From Cryomorpha sp963836915 (GTDB taxonomy: Bacteria; Bacteroidota; Bacteroidia; Flavobacteriales_D; Cryomorphaceae), in assembly GCA_963836915.1 (NCBI GenBank), contig CAWILH010000002.1, positions 1,240,001 to 1,304,000 of the forward strand: a DNA stretch of 64,000 nt, written 5' to 3'. Below, piece by piece: positions 29,114-40,009 of the stretch; the stretch's first letter is position 1, and each line of letters begins with the position of its first letter. The position numbers were made by a program, and so were the translations under genes. Under the pieces are notes generated by a model. That model worked only from the letters and a program-made list of their open reading frames with translations, searched no databases and had not been told where the DNA came from.

Positions 29114-30277
29114 TCAATTCTTCTTGCCAAGCCCCAACCATACATTGAGCTCTAGGCTGAGCCCTACGAAAGGACGGGCGAAAACATCTCCTGTTCCATC
29201 GGCATTCTCTAAAATGGTGGCACCGGCATTGAGCCTTAGAAAGTAGAGCACTCTATATCCGTAGGCCAAGTAAAACGGCCTATCGATCAATGGTTCAGAA
29301 AAATCAGTATTATCATCAAATTCAAAATCGCGCAAGAACACACCTGCTGAGATTGCGCTATTGCTCCAAAATTTTCCAGAAAGATTGGGGTTGGCGAGCG
29401 GAAATGAAATACCTACGAACGGTGCTCCGGCATAAGAGAGATTTTCTACATCGCCACCGTCATAAATACCGCCAAAACCGGCATTGAGCGAGAGCTCGTT
29501 TCGTGTGCGCTCTGTTTTGTAATTTTTTACCAACCTTGACGATTCGAGTGTATAGAAATTGAAGCTCAAGTATTGATTGATCTCCCGGTCTACCAAGGCT
29601 TTCAAATTATCAACCTGCTGCTTAAAATAAAGCACGCGCTCATCATTCTCTTTATTCTCTTCCTTTTTCAACACATTGAAACGACCATCTTTCAACCGCA
29701 ATTGCTCTAAATTTTCCAATTGATCGGTGATCAATTGCGAAAATCCTGGAAAGGCAATTTGAAGTTCATTCCGGTACAGTAATAAGCCATCGCCTACTAA
29801 TTTATCCAGATCCTGCTTGATCAATTTTGGATTCTTTTGAAGGTCAATCGAATTCTTATTGGACACGATGTTTAAATCGAGGAGCGAGTTGGCGGCTTCA
29901 TCTACTTGGCGGCGTAACTCGCTCAGCTCTGCGGCGCTGGTCTTGCGGTAATAGTTGATCTGGATAGTATACTCTGTATTCCCGCGCAAACTATAATTGA
30001 TGGGAACATAAAATTCGGAAGCATCTGCGCCGATCGGTTTGTTCCAAGTAGAGATGTCTAGTGCATCTTTGTCAAGACGGGTAGATGCGAAGACACCAAT
30101 TTCTACTAATTCAATATTTTCGGGCACCGCACCGTTGACTATCCAAGGTGTTTCGGCTGGAAGCAATTGGTTCTGTCCAAACCAATTTTTTTCATAATCG
30201 TAGTTCACGCTTTCAAATTGCGCGCTTGAGCAGATTGCAAATGACAGGCAGAAGCCAAGTAGATAAATTTTTTTCAA
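29114..30277 (-). CDS. Exported hypothetical protein (outer membrane-associated)
   Basis: A 387-residue protein with a signal peptide (ending ICSSAQ). A beta-rich N-terminal part is followed by a helical/coiled region (about 110-245) and a C-terminal beta-strand-rich part (SLNAGFGGIYDGG, PFVGISFPLANPN, YGYRVLYFLRLNAGATI, PFVGLSLELNVWLGLG) that resembles outer-membrane barrel strands. I do not recognise a named family. It lies 31 bases upstream of the OmpA-family gene in the same direction, suggesting a shared envelope role. Confidence 0.7.
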   Translation of the reverse strand: MKKIYLLGFCLSFAICSSAQFESVNYDYEKNWFGQNQLLPAETPWIVNGAVPENIELVEIGVFASTRLDKDALDISTWNKPIGADASEFYVPINYSLRGNTEYTIQINYYRKTSAAELSELRRQVDEAANSLLDLNIVSNKNSIDLQKNPKLIKQDLDKLVGDGLLLYRNELQIAFPGFSQLITDQLENLEQLRLKDGRFNVLKKEENKENDERVLYFKQQVDNLKALVDREINQYLSFNFYTLESSRLVKNYKTERTRNELSLNAGFGGIYDGGDVENLSYAGAPFVGISFPLANPNLSGKFWSNSAISAGVFLRDFEFDDNTDFSEPLIDRPFYLAYGYRVLYFLRLNAGATILENADGTGDVFARPFVGLSLELNVWLGLGKKN

Positions 30278-30619
30278 ATCGGTATAATTAATAGTGTAGG
30301 ATTCTTTACGGTAGCTCCAAAATAAGAAATAAACTTCAGTAAAGTTTCATTTAGGATTGGGTTGAAAGATAACAAAGAACAAACCACAGCGCATAAAAGT
30401 TATGCACCGTTTTCTATAGACTTATAACATTGATTAACATAGTTTTGAGAGCCAATAGAGAATTGTACTATTTCTACAAAGCCTGATCATGGCGTAGAAC
30501 ATCCCCGAAACTTAGCCATTGTTCCACACTTGTCCACAGACCGAACAGGTAAAAATTAACGCAGAAGTACTTCTGGCCGGCTGCTGAATGGGCTTATATT
30601 TGACTCCTTTAAATAGCAC
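30278..30619 (+). other. Divergent intergenic region
   Basis: About 340 bases between the exported-protein gene (minus) and fhs (plus). TATATTTG at 30595-30602 matches the TAnnTTTG -7 box for fhs, 17 bases before its ATG, but no clear -33 element is seen. No other features found. Confidence 0.45.
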
Positions 30620-32287
30620 ATGACAGACATAGAAATCGCCCAGAACCGAAAGTTAATCCCTATTCAGGAAATAGCATCGGCATTGAATATCCCTGCCGAA
30701 GCACTCGAGCTCTATGGTAAATATAAAGCCAAGATCCCGCTCAAGCTTATCGACGACGATAAAGTAGCCGCGAGCAAGCTGATCTTGGTCACGGCCATAT
30801 CTCCCACCCCTGCTGGCGAGGGCAAGACCACTACATCCATTGGCTTGGCGCAAGGCATGAATAAAGTCGGAAAACCCACTACGGTAGTGCTCCGAGAGCC
30901 TTCGCTAGGACCTGTATTTGGGATGAAGGGGGGTGCCGCTGGCGGCGGCCATAGCCAGGTGCTGCCCATGGAAGACATCAATTTGCATTTTACCGGCGAC
31001 TTTAGCGCTATAGAAAAAGCCAATAACCTCCTAGCCGCCTTGATTGATAATAACATTCAGAGCAAGTCGCGCACCTTGGATATCGACCCGCGAACGGTGC
31101 GGTGGAAACGTGTGATGGACATGAACGATCGCTCCCTGCGAAATATCGTCACAGGGCTGGGCGGCTTAGGGCAGGGCGTACCAGCTGAAACGGGTTTTGA
31201 TATTACGGCGGCATCTGAGATCATGGCCATACTCTGCATGTGCACCAGCTTGAAAAATCTGAAGGAGCGGTTGGGAAATATCTTCATTGGCTATACCAGC
31301 ACAAGGCGGCCTGTATTTGCGCGCGAGCTGAATGCAGTAGGCGCCATGACCGCCCTTTTGAAAGATGCAATAATGCCAAACTTGGTGCAAACGATTGAAG
31401 GCACACCTGCCATCCTTCACGGTGGACCATTTGCAAATATTGCCCAGGGCACCAACACCGTTTTGGCCACCAAGATGGGAATGTCCCTTTCGCCCTATGT
31501 CATTACCGAAGCTGGGTTCGGAGCCGACTTGGGAGCAGAGAAATTTCTAAATATTAAATGCCAATCGGCAGGCTTGAAGCCGAGCACTGTTGTATTGGTG
31601 GCCACCGTTCGCGCCCTAAAGTTTCATGGGGGCATTCCCTTCAATAAGCTCCACGAAGAAAATATCGGAGCCTTGGGCGCTGGTTTTGCAAACCTTAAGA
31701 AACATACTGCAAATATGTCGCGCTACGAAATACCCGTGGTGGTGGCCATTAATAAGTTCCCGACGGATACCGACGCTGAGCTGCAGGCATTGCTCGACTT
31801 ATGTGCTTCCGCAAAACTGGAAGTGGAAATCTGCAAAGCCTGGGAAAGTGGTGGCAGCGGAGCCAAAGCATTGGCCAAAAAAGTAGCTGCGGCGGCCGAT
31901 AGTGGAAAGGCAGATTTCAGACCACTCTACAAATGGAGCGATTTGCCAAAGCAAAAGATCGAAAGGATAGCCACCGAGATGTACGGCGCAGATGGTGTGG
32001 ACTATAGCCCACAGGCCGAAAAAGATTTAAAGCAAATTAACCACCTCCAGCTGGACCATCTCGCCATTTGCATGGCGAAAACACAATATTCACTTTCAGA
32101 TAATCCGTCCCTGCTCGGTCACCCTTCGGGTTTTAGGATCACGATACGGCAGGTAGAACTAGCCGCCGGTGCAGGGTTTATCATTCCGATTACCGGATCT
32201 ATCATGCGAATGCCGGGCTTGCCTGCAGTACCATCTGCCGAATCTATTGATGTGGATGCGGAAGGTAGGATTACCGGACTCTTTTGA
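30620..32287 (+). CDS. fhs: Formate--tetrahydrofolate ligase
   Basis: One-carbon enzyme making 10-formyltetrahydrofolate from formate, THF and ATP. The 555-residue length is normal. The ATP-binding loop TPAGEGKTTTSIGL (about residues 62-75), GPVFGMKGGAAGGGHSQV, and EAGFGADLGAEKF are diagnostic. It is a single gene on the plus strand with a possible -7 box just upstream. Confidence 0.96.
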   Translation: MTDIEIAQNRKLIPIQEIASALNIPAEALELYGKYKAKIPLKLIDDDKVAASKLILVTAISPTPAGEGKTTTSIGLAQGMNKVGKPTTVVLREPSLGPVFGMKGGAAGGGHSQVLPMEDINLHFTGDFSAIEKANNLLAALIDNNIQSKSRTLDIDPRTVRWKRVMDMNDRSLRNIVTGLGGLGQGVPAETGFDITAASEIMAILCMCTSLKNLKERLGNIFIGYTSTRRPVFARELNAVGAMTALLKDAIMPNLVQTIEGTPAILHGGPFANIAQGTNTVLATKMGMSLSPYVITEAGFGADLGAEKFLNIKCQSAGLKPSTVVLVATVRALKFHGGIPFNKLHEENIGALGAGFANLKKHTANMSRYEIPVVVAINKFPTDTDAELQALLDLCASAKLEVEICKAWESGGSGAKALAKKVAAAADSGKADFRPLYKWSDLPKQKIERIATEMYGADGVDYSPQAEKDLKQINHLQLDHLAICMAKTQYSLSDNPSLLGHPSGFRITIRQVELAAGAGFIIPITGSIMRMPGLPAVPSAESIDVDAEGRITGLF

Positions 32288-32380
32288 AACGGATACTCAG
32301 ATTTTATCTCCATCTCATTCTCAAAAGGTGAACGGATATGGCTGGAAAAGGTGAACGAGAATTGCTAGAAAATTTCACAT

Positions 32381-32415
32381 AAAAAAAAGGCCATCTCGAT
32401 TGCTCGGGATGGCCT
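32381..32415 (-). terminator. Rho-independent terminator of the cold-shock gene
   Basis: On the minus strand AAGGCCATC pairs with GATGGCCTT across a ~12-base loop and is followed by eight T. It lies 28 bases after the cold-shock stop codon. Confidence 0.8.
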
Positions 32416-32442
32416 TGAATTCAAAAAGTTAAAGCGTATATG

Positions 32443-32634
32443 TTAAACTACTTTTACATTTACTGCGTTCAATCCTTTTTTACCTTCTTTAAGTTCAAAT
32501 TCCACTACATCACCTTCACGAATTTCATCGATCAAGCCTGAGATGTGTACAAAATGTTCTTTGTTGGTTCCTTCTTCGCTGATAAATCCGAATCCTTTAG
32601 ACTCGTTGAAGAATTTTACTGTGCCTTTGTTCAT
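32443..32634 (-). CDS. Cold-shock domain protein
   Basis: A 63-residue CspA-type nucleic acid-binding protein. RNP1 (KGFGFIS) and RNP2 (HFVHIS) motifs are complete. It likely acts as an RNA chaperone. The AT-rich leader (about 32635-32663) lies downstream of a TACATTTG -7 box. Confidence 0.94.
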   Translation of the reverse strand: MNKGTVKFFNESKGFGFISEEGTNKEHFVHISGLIDEIREGDVVEFELKEGKKGLNAVNVKVV

Positions 32635-32663
32635 TGTAATAAATTAATAAATAATAATTGACG

Positions 32664-32671
32664 CAAATGTA
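32664..32671 (-). promoter_or_regulatory. -7 box TACATTTG of the cold-shock gene
   Basis: Exact TAnnTTTG match on the minus strand, about 30 bases before the cold-shock ATG, followed by an A/T-only leader. No good -33 element was found. The rest of 32672-32959 holds nothing I can recognise. Confidence 0.5.
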
Positions 32672-32959
32672 CACTAATTACCTTCACTTGTTAGGTTTTT
32701 CTGAAATAAATTCTCGAATAGTCCTAATTTCCAATCATTAAGGCTCCATATCACTCCCTTAGGGTTCCAATTACTTACGGGATTTTAAATTTGCTACTAC
32801 ATCGTCGCGACTTACCCCTACCCGGTTCTACCTCGGCGCTACTGTGATTGAGAAAGAAAATTTCGGCTCGCAACCTTGCTTCTGTTAGTATCTTCATTGG
32901 CAGGATGGGGCTTGAATCATTAAATTTGTTGCTGCTCGATTAAAAGCATTCCCTGCCTT

Positions 32960-35900
32960 ATGTTCCTGATATACGACACCGAAACCACCGGTCTGCCCCG
33001 CGATTGGGATGGCCCAATTTCCGACCCTGATAACTGGCCCCGCCTGGTGCAGCTCGCGTGGCAGCTTCATGATGAATCGGGCTCCCTGATAGCCGCCGAA
33101 AGCTACATCATTCGTCCAAATGGATTTACCATTCCGTACAATGCCGTCAAGATTCACGGCATCAGCACAGAGCGGGCAGCCGCCGATGGTAAAGAGCTGG
33201 TGGAAGTACTTGCGCACTTCGAAGCAGATCGCCAGAAGGCTACCTATATGATAGGCCACAACCTTGGCTTTGACGTAAATGTAATCGCATCTGAAAATTT
33301 GCGATTGGGGCAAGCGCATCCCGTTACGGAGATGAAGATCCTTGACACGAAGGATCTTTCTACAGAATACTGCGCACTACCCGGCGGCCGTGGGGGCAGA
33401 TTCAAGTGGCCAAAACTTACGGAGCTGCATGAGAAACTTTTCAACAAGCCCTTTGCAGATGCCCATGATGCGGCCTATGATGTAGATGCTACTGCCAAAT
33501 GCTTCTTTGAGCTATTAAAACGAAATGTATTTAATGTCGACGAAGTAAAAGACCCTGCCGCCATTCGCTATGAAGCGCCAAAACTGGGTGCTGCCAATTT
33601 TGCGCAAGCAGAACCGGCCGTACCCGAAGCCTCTACCGATATGGCCGATGCCAAAAAGGCCGACATCCGTGATTTAAAAAAGCTGAGCTTCTCGCATCTC
33701 CACTGCCATACCCAGTTCTCTATACTGCAAGCAGCCAGCTCGGTGCAGAGCCTGATAGACAAGGCCGTAGAACTTGAGATGCCGGCGGTGGCCATGACCG
33801 ATCACGGCAATATGATGGGTGCGTACCAATTTGTAGAAAACGCCATCAAGGCAGATCTCACGCCGATAGTGGGTTGCGAATTCAACCTTTGCGGAAGCCT
33901 GAGCGATAAATCGAAGCAGGACAATGGTTTCCAAACCGTGCTTTTGGCAAAGAATAAAAACGGCTATCATAATCTTGCCAAGCTCTCATCGACCGCTTTC
34001 ACCGAAGGATTTTACTATGTACCGAGAATCGATAAGGAAGTGCTGCTCACCTATAAGGAAGACTTAATAGTGACCACCGGCGGACTATGGGGCGAAGTGC
34101 CCTCACTCATTCTCAACGTGGGCGAAACGCAGGCCGAAGAATCCTTCTTATGGTATAAGGAGCATTTTGGAGACGACTTTTATGTAGAGCTCAACCGCCA
34201 CGGACTGCCCGAAGAAGACATCGTGAATGAGACACTCCTTACTTTTGCTGAAAGGCATAAGGTCAAATATTTTGCTTCAAACAATACCTACTATACCGAC
34301 CCGTCGGATGCGCGAACCCACGACCTGCTGCTCTGTGTGCGCGATGCCGAATCGGTAAATAAGCCCAAGAAGTACATGGGCAAGCGCGGCCGCGAGTACC
34401 GGTTTGGTTTCCCAAATGATGAATTCTACTTCAAAACGGCCGATGAGATAAAGAAGCTCTTTCACGACCTGCCCGAAGCGATCGAGACCACGGGCGAAAT
34501 AGTCGGAAAAGTAGAACGATACCGGCTGGCGAGGGAAGTATTGCTACCAAAATTTGATATTCCGGAGCAGTTTCTTGATCCGCTTGACACCAATGATGGC
34601 GGCAAGCGGGGCGAGAATGCCTACCTGCGGCACCTCACCTATGAAGGTGCCAAAAAGCGGTATCCCGAACTTGAAGAAACCACCCGCGAGCGGCTCGACT
34701 TTGAGCTGCAGACAATCGCCAATACCGGCTACCCAGGATACTTCCTTATCGTTCAAGACTTCTGCGCTGTAGCGCGTGAGAACGGCGTATCGGTAGGCCA
34801 GGCCGTGGATCGGCAGCAGGATCGGCGGTGGCCTACTGCACGGGAATCACCAATGTAGACCCTATAAAGTATGACTTGCTCTTTGAGCGTTTTCTCAATC
34901 CCGACCGGGTGTCCCTTCCCGATATCGACATCGACTTTGATGATGAAGGCAGGCAGATCGTAATCGATTACGTGATCAATAAATACGGTTCCAATCAGGT
35001 AGCACAGATCATTACGTATGGCACCATGGCGGCCAAATCATCGGTACGGGATGCCGGCCGGGTAATCGACCTGCCCCTTCACGATACCGACCGCCTCGCC
35101 AAGATGGTGCCTTCTACATCGCTCAAGAAACTCTTTGCGATGGATGATAAAAAAATGAAATCTTCCTTCAGAGAGCACGAGTATGCCGGCGCCAAAGAGC
35201 TCATAAATATAGCCGAAGGAAAAGGCATGGAAGCCGATGTGGTAAACCAGGCCCGTGCCATGGAAGGCTCCGTGCGAAATACGGGGATACACGCCTGCGG
35301 GGTGATCATCACCCCCGATGATATCACGAAATATGTGCCCGTAGCCCTGGCCAAGGATAGCACTATGTACTGCACCCAGTTTGACAACTCGGTAGTAGAA
35401 AATGCCGGCCTGCTAAAGATGGACTTCTTGGGGCTCAAGACCCTGACGCTCATCAAAGATGCGGTGGCTATCGTAAAAGAAAGGTATCAGGTATCGATCG
35501 ATCCCGACCTGATCGATCTCGAAGATGTAAAAACCTACGAGCTCTTTCAACGGGGTGAGACGGTAGGAATATTCCAATATGAATCGCCCGGGATGCAGGC
35601 GCACATGAAAGATCTCAAGCCCACCACTTTTGATGACCTTATTGCCATGAATGCGCTCTACCGCCCCGGCCCGATGGAGTATATCCCAAGCTTTATAAAG
35701 CGGAAGCATGGCAATGAAGAGATCACCTACGATATAGGTGCTTCCGAAGAAATCTTGAAGGAAACCTACGGTATCACTGTGTATCAAGAGCAGGTGATGC
35801 TGCTTTCGCAAAAACTGGCAGGATTTACCAAGGGTGAAGCCGATGTATTGCGTAAAGCAATGGGTAAGAAGATTTTATCGCTCCTAGATACACTAAAGCC

Positions 35901-37232
35901 AAAATTCTTAGACGGCTGTGTAGACCATGGCCATGACCGCGCCATAGCCGAGAAAGTTTGGAAAGACTGGGAGGCCTTTGCATCTTATGCGTTTAATAAA
36001 TCACACTCTACCTGCTACGCACTCGTAGCATTTCATACGGCCTACCTAAAGGCCAATTACCCGGCAGCCTATATGGCTTCGGTGCTGAGCAATAATATGA
36101 ACGATATCAAGCAAGTGACTTTCTTTATGGAAGAGTGTCGCCGCATGAATACGCTAGTGCTCGGGCCGATGTGAATGAATCCAATTTAAAGTTTACCGTA
36201 AATGAAGATGACCAGATACGCTTTGGCCTGGGAGCCATAAAAGGTGTGGGCGAAGGAGCCGTGCGGTCTATCGTTAAGGAGCGAGAAGCCAATGGCACCT
36301 ATAGCGATATTTATGATTTCGTGCGGCGCACCGATAAGCGCCATGTGAATAAGCGGGTACTTGAAAACCTTGCGCTGGCCGGTGCGCTAGACTGCTTTGA
36401 AGACATTTACCGAAGCCAATACTTTGCAGAAATGCCCAATGGCGGCACCTTCGCAGAAATACTGGTGAAATTTGGTGCTGCGCTCCAATCTTCAGATGAT
36501 GCTCCGCCCGATCTATTTGGCGACAGCGTAGCCGTACAGATACAGACCCCTGCTCCACCCCTCGTGGCAATGTGGGACAATGTATACCGGCTCAATAAGG
36601 AAAAAGAAGTGGTAGGGATTTATATTTCGGCGCATCCATTGGATGATTTCAAACTGGAAGTGAAGCATTTCGCTCGGGGCGATATGCGGATGTTGCAAGA
36701 CCTACAACTCGCCCTAGGCCATGAGCTGGCGCTGGCGGGGATGGTGACCAAGGCCGAGAACCGAATGACCAAGTCTAATAAACCCTTCGGCAGCTTTGAG
36801 TTTGAAGACAAGCATGACGTATATAAATTTTTCTTGTTTTCGGAAGACTACCTGAAGATGAGCCATTTTCTGGTGCCCGGCAATTTCCTCTTCATAAAAG
36901 GAAAAGTTCAGCCCCGGCAATGGTCAAAAAATGGCGAACTCGAATTCAAGATTTCCTCGATGGAGCTCCTTGCCGACCTTCGCGAAAAGCAGACCAAGAA
37001 GGTGCTTATCGAAATGCGTTTGGAAGATATTACCGAGACCATGCTCGAAGATCTGGGCGGTATACTGGAGAAGAAAAACCATGGAAAGACCTGTCCGATC
37101 GAATTTCGGGTACTTGACCCTTCGCGAAAGTTGGCAATCCGGCTGCCTTCGCGATCTTCAAAAATAGATTTATCCAATGAAACTATAAAGGAATTAGATG
37201 CAGTAAAAGGGCTTAGCTACGTCCTTAAGTAG
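32960..37232 (+). CDS. dnaE: DNA polymerase III subunit alpha with N-terminal proofreading exonuclease (two frameshifts in this sequence)
   Basis: Replicative polymerase, reconstructed as about 1,424 residues. Residues 1-~195 are a DnaQ-type 3'-5' exonuclease (YDTETTGLP, IHGIS, GHNLGFDVNV, HDAAYDVDAT). A PHP domain follows (HLHCHTQFSILQA, MTDHGNM). The C-family catalytic core includes PDIDIDFDDEGR with the catalytic aspartates, YRPGPMEYIP and YQEQVM, then a helix-hairpin-helix (FGLGAIKGVG) and an OB-fold. Two single-base losses split it: at GGCC 34796-34799 (restoring VGPGRGSAAGSAVAYCTG) and at GGGCC 36163-36167 (restoring LGPDVNESN). Both are in universally conserved stretches, so true inactivation is implausible. 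Confidence 0.93.
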
Positions 37233-37240
37233 TACTTTTG
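37233..37240 (+). promoter_or_regulatory. Possible -7 box TACTTTTG upstream of trxA
   Basis: TAnnTTTG match immediately after the dnaE stop, about 90 bases before trxA. No -33 element is evident. Confidence 0.3.
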
Positions 37241-37329
37241 AACCTTGGTACGGTAGGAGAAAAACTTATGGATTCCTACCCTTTCGGTAAAAAACTAAAG
37301 ATTAAATTAGCAGCATAAAATAAAACATT

Positions 37330-37647
37330 ATGGCAGTAGAATTCACAGAAGCAAACTTTGACGAGCTCGCATTAAAATCAGACAAGCCGGTATTGGTTGA
37401 TTTTTGGGCAGAGTGGTGCGGCCCTTGCCGCATGGTAGGGCCTATCGTAGAAGAAATTTCGAAAGACTATGATGGCAAAGCCATAGTAGGAAAGGTAAAC
37501 GTAGATGAGAATCCATCGATCTCCATGAAATATGGAGTGCGAAACATCCCAACAATCTTATTTCTCAAGAATGGAGAAGTGGTCGATAAATCAGTAGGTG
37601 CTGTTCCAAAAAATATCCTTACCGATAAGCTGGACGGACAGATGTAA
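37330..37647 (+). CDS. trxA: Thioredoxin
   Basis: A 105-residue cytoplasmic disulfide reductase. The redox site WCGPCRM, the cis-proline region VRNIPTILFLKNGE and the overall length are typical. A strong terminator follows. Confidence 0.96.
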   Translation: MAVEFTEANFDELALKSDKPVLVDFWAEWCGPCRMVGPIVEEISKDYDGKAIVGKVNVDENPSISMKYGVRNIPTILFLKNGEVVDKSVGAVPKNILTDKLDGQM

Positions 37648-37669
37648 TCGAATTAAGATTTGAATTATT

Positions 37670-37693
37670 AAGGCGCCGTTGGCGCCTTTTTTT
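37670..37693 (+). terminator. Rho-independent terminator of trxA
   Basis: AGGCGCC / GGCGCCT stem with a 3-base loop followed by seven T. Confidence 0.88.
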
Positions 37694-37791
37694 ATGGTTA
37701 ATACTTCTTCCATCTGGGTGTATTTTTTTGATCATTGCTCTGTTGAAAATGCTCACTCTGTGGGGGGTGATTTTGAACCTAAGATCGATTC

Positions 37792-37833
37792 TAGAGTCTG
37801 TCCATAGAGTCGGGTGGCTGGTTCAGAATGTTC
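37792..37833 (+). repeat. Dispersed repeat, copy 1
   Basis: Starts TAGAGTCTGTC and ends with GTTC-like sequence. It matches 34 of 42 bases of the reverse complement of 50256-50297 without gaps. Origin unknown; both copies sit in gene-free DNA. Confidence 0.5.
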
Positions 37834-37927
37834 AATAAAAAGTCCTTAGTCCAAGTCCTCAGATCAAGTCTTTATGGACATACCCTACTTAACCGCAACG
37901 CTCACTATAATCTCCCGCACTTCTCCG

Positions 37928-39862
37928 CTACGCCCGCGGGCTTGAAACCATCAAATTATAAACCCCTTCGCTCAGGTCATCTTCTGGGTTCCAGATTTCT
38001 AAAAGCTCGGCAGGATTTATTGCCTTGCCGCGGTGCAGCTCCACACCCCAGCGGTTATAGATCGCATAGCTCAGCTCTGCCACGCCCGCGCTTTGGAGCA
38101 GCAGCACATCATTGCGACCATCGCCATTGGGGGTGATAATATTGGGGATGAAAAGCTGAAGACCCTGGTCTACCCGAATGGTGATCAAGGCCGTGTCGGC
38201 ACAAGAAGGCTGCATAAAGTAAGCGATCAGCGCCACTTGGTAGGTACCCGAATCGGAAAAGGTATAGCTCACATTTTCGGAGCTGCTGAAGGGATTGCCA
38301 TCTACCAGCCAAGCATAGCCATCTGCGCTCAGGCTCCCATTGGTGAAGACCACCTGTAGGGGCGAGAAGCCCGTGGTCGGGTTGGCCGTGAATATGGCCT
38401 GTTGCGGCGGGTTGAGCCCGATCACCACAGTGCTGTCCCAGCGGCAGCCGAGGGCATCGGCCACCGAGATGAGGTAGGTGCCCGGTGCGAGGCTCTCAAA
38501 AGTTGGATTGCCCTGCGCCCTGTCCCCAACTTGAAAGGTAAACGGCTCCCTGCCCGGGATGTCTTCAAAGATGACCCTTCCCGTATTATTGGGGCATAGG
38601 CTCTGGCGGAGCTTTAGGTTGGCGGGCCGCGGTATCTTGCCGACGGTGATATGCACCGGGATGGTCTGGGCACAGGTGCCGCCTTCATCGTCGTTCCACA
38701 TCCTTACGGTGAGCCAGCGGCTGCTGTCGGCGGTGCATATAGGATTGGCGATGGTGCTATCGCTAAGGTCACTGGATGTGCTCCACGCATAATTATCGTA
38801 TCCGGCTATTGCCCCAAGCTGGGCAGAGTCGCCAGCGCAGTAGGTATAGCTCCGCGGCATATCGGCAGCGACCACATCGCAGGTTGGGGTGTAAGTGATG
38901 AGGAAGGCGGGGGTGACGTTGGCGCGAACGAAATAAGGGGGATGAAGATTTTCGATTCTTAAAGTTTGAAGCCCAAGGTCATCAAAATAGTCATTTATTA
39001 TTGCCAATCCGTCGTAATGGTATAATCGATTATTTGCAGTGTCTCCATCTAATGCAGTGACAGTGCCATTTTCAAAATAATAATGCCCTTGTGTACCGTT
39101 GCCTGATCCAAAATTAACTCCAATGTCATTTCCCCAAATCTTACCAAGTTGCATTCCATTTAGCTCTATTCCCATCTGGTCTGTAGTATCTGAAGTAAGC
39201 CTACTACTAAAGATCGAAAACACACATTCCGAGAGGGGTTCTAAACTAGGTTTTTCAAAAAAATAATTTTGTGGCATATCTTGGCGATCGTCAGCAATGT
39301 ATATCCTATTGCAAATTCTTGTAGTCAGTAATGGCGATTTATAGAGTATGACTATGTACATACTGCTGTATGCGGTATTTCCACCTTGGGTTAGTTGATT
39401 AGGGAATTGAAGTGTAAGTGTATCGCCACTAATAATCAGCGTATTTGATATGTCTTCAGCGTGTGTAGCGTAATACTGAATTGACTCACTAATGTCTGGA
39501 AGTTCGCTCCCAATTTGGTTTCCAAAACTCCATGATATGGCCGCGTTATTTATGTAAGTAGTGTGATCGAAAGGTCTCCCATACCTATAGCATATTACGT
39601 AAGCGCGATATACTTTATTTGACTCGTTCCAACCGATCGAACACTTGCCATCCTGCAAAGAGCCCCCGTCAATATTGATTCCGGAAGAGGTTACCCCGCC
39701 TACGAAGCATTCTTCCGAGAAAAGGATTTGGGCGCTCCCCGAAAAACTCAGCAATAGAAAAGCGAAAAACAAGTTGGCAAGAGCCAATTTTAGAATTGAT
39801 CGCTTTAAAATTAATCTGTCGATATGTGTGCAGAAAATAGCCAATTCCGAAATATAGCACAT
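37928..39862 (-). CDS. T9SS type B (gliding-motility-associated) secreted protein
   Basis: Large secreted protein of about 644 residues. A hydrophobic export segment (about 24-44, ending SGSAQ) is preceded by an unusually long basic start; no better start codon is visible. A unique N-terminal domain (~50-320) is followed by Ig/PKD-like repeats (YTYCAGDSAQLGAIAGYDNYAWS; FTANPTTGFSPLQVVFTNGS) and a type B sorting domain (IPNIITPNGDGRNDV, YNRWGVELHRG, SEGVYNLMV). The last strand is missing because the frame stops at 37928. The neighbouring frame supplies a plausible final strand ending at 37885, so another small indel near 37935-37944 is likely. Confidence 0.82.
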   Translation of the reverse strand: MCYISELAIFCTHIDRLILKRSILKLALANLFFAFLLLSFSGSAQILFSEECFVGGVTSSGINIDGGSLQDGKCSIGWNESNKVYRAYVICYRYGRPFDHTTYINNAAISWSFGNQIGSELPDISESIQYYATHAEDISNTLIISGDTLTLQFPNQLTQGGNTAYSSMYIVILYKSPLLTTRICNRIYIADDRQDMPQNYFFEKPSLEPLSECVFSIFSSRLTSDTTDQMGIELNGMQLGKIWGNDIGVNFGSGNGTQGHYYFENGTVTALDGDTANNRLYHYDGLAIINDYFDDLGLQTLRIENLHPPYFVRANVTPAFLITYTPTCDVVAADMPRSYTYCAGDSAQLGAIAGYDNYAWSTSSDLSDSTIANPICTADSSRWLTVRMWNDDEGGTCAQTIPVHITVGKIPRPANLKLRQSLCPNNTGRVIFEDIPGREPFTFQVGDRAQGNPTFESLAPGTYLISVADALGCRWDSTVVIGLNPPQQAIFTANPTTGFSPLQVVFTNGSLSADGYAWLVDGNPFSSSENVSYTFSDSGTYQVALIAYFMQPSCADTALITIRVDQGLQLFIPNIITPNGDGRNDVLLLQSAGVAELSYAIYNRWGVELHRGKAINPAELLEIWNPEDDLSEGVYNLMVSSPRA

Positions 39863-39954
39863 CTACAATCGGTTTTGAAGTTTGACCCCCTTTGCTCACG
39901 AAGAAAAACAGGATTTTTCTTTTGACTCTTTTTCAACAGCCAGATTCAAACCCA

Positions 39955-39988
39955 TAAAAAAAGCCCTACAAAATAATTCTGTAGGGCT
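39955..39988 (-). terminator. Rho-independent terminator of hpf
   Basis: On the minus strand AGCCCTACA pairs with TGTAGGGCT and is followed by seven T, about 25 bases after the hpf stop codon. Confidence 0.83.
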
Positions 39989-40009
39989 CAAAATGCTTGA
40001 AGTTTTCGC

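Noticed and set aside
32960..37232. dnaE as split genes or an intein-containing gene
   Set aside because: Each break is repaired by one base in a universally conserved stretch, with no intein motifs and no missing sequence, so split-gene and intein explanations are not needed.
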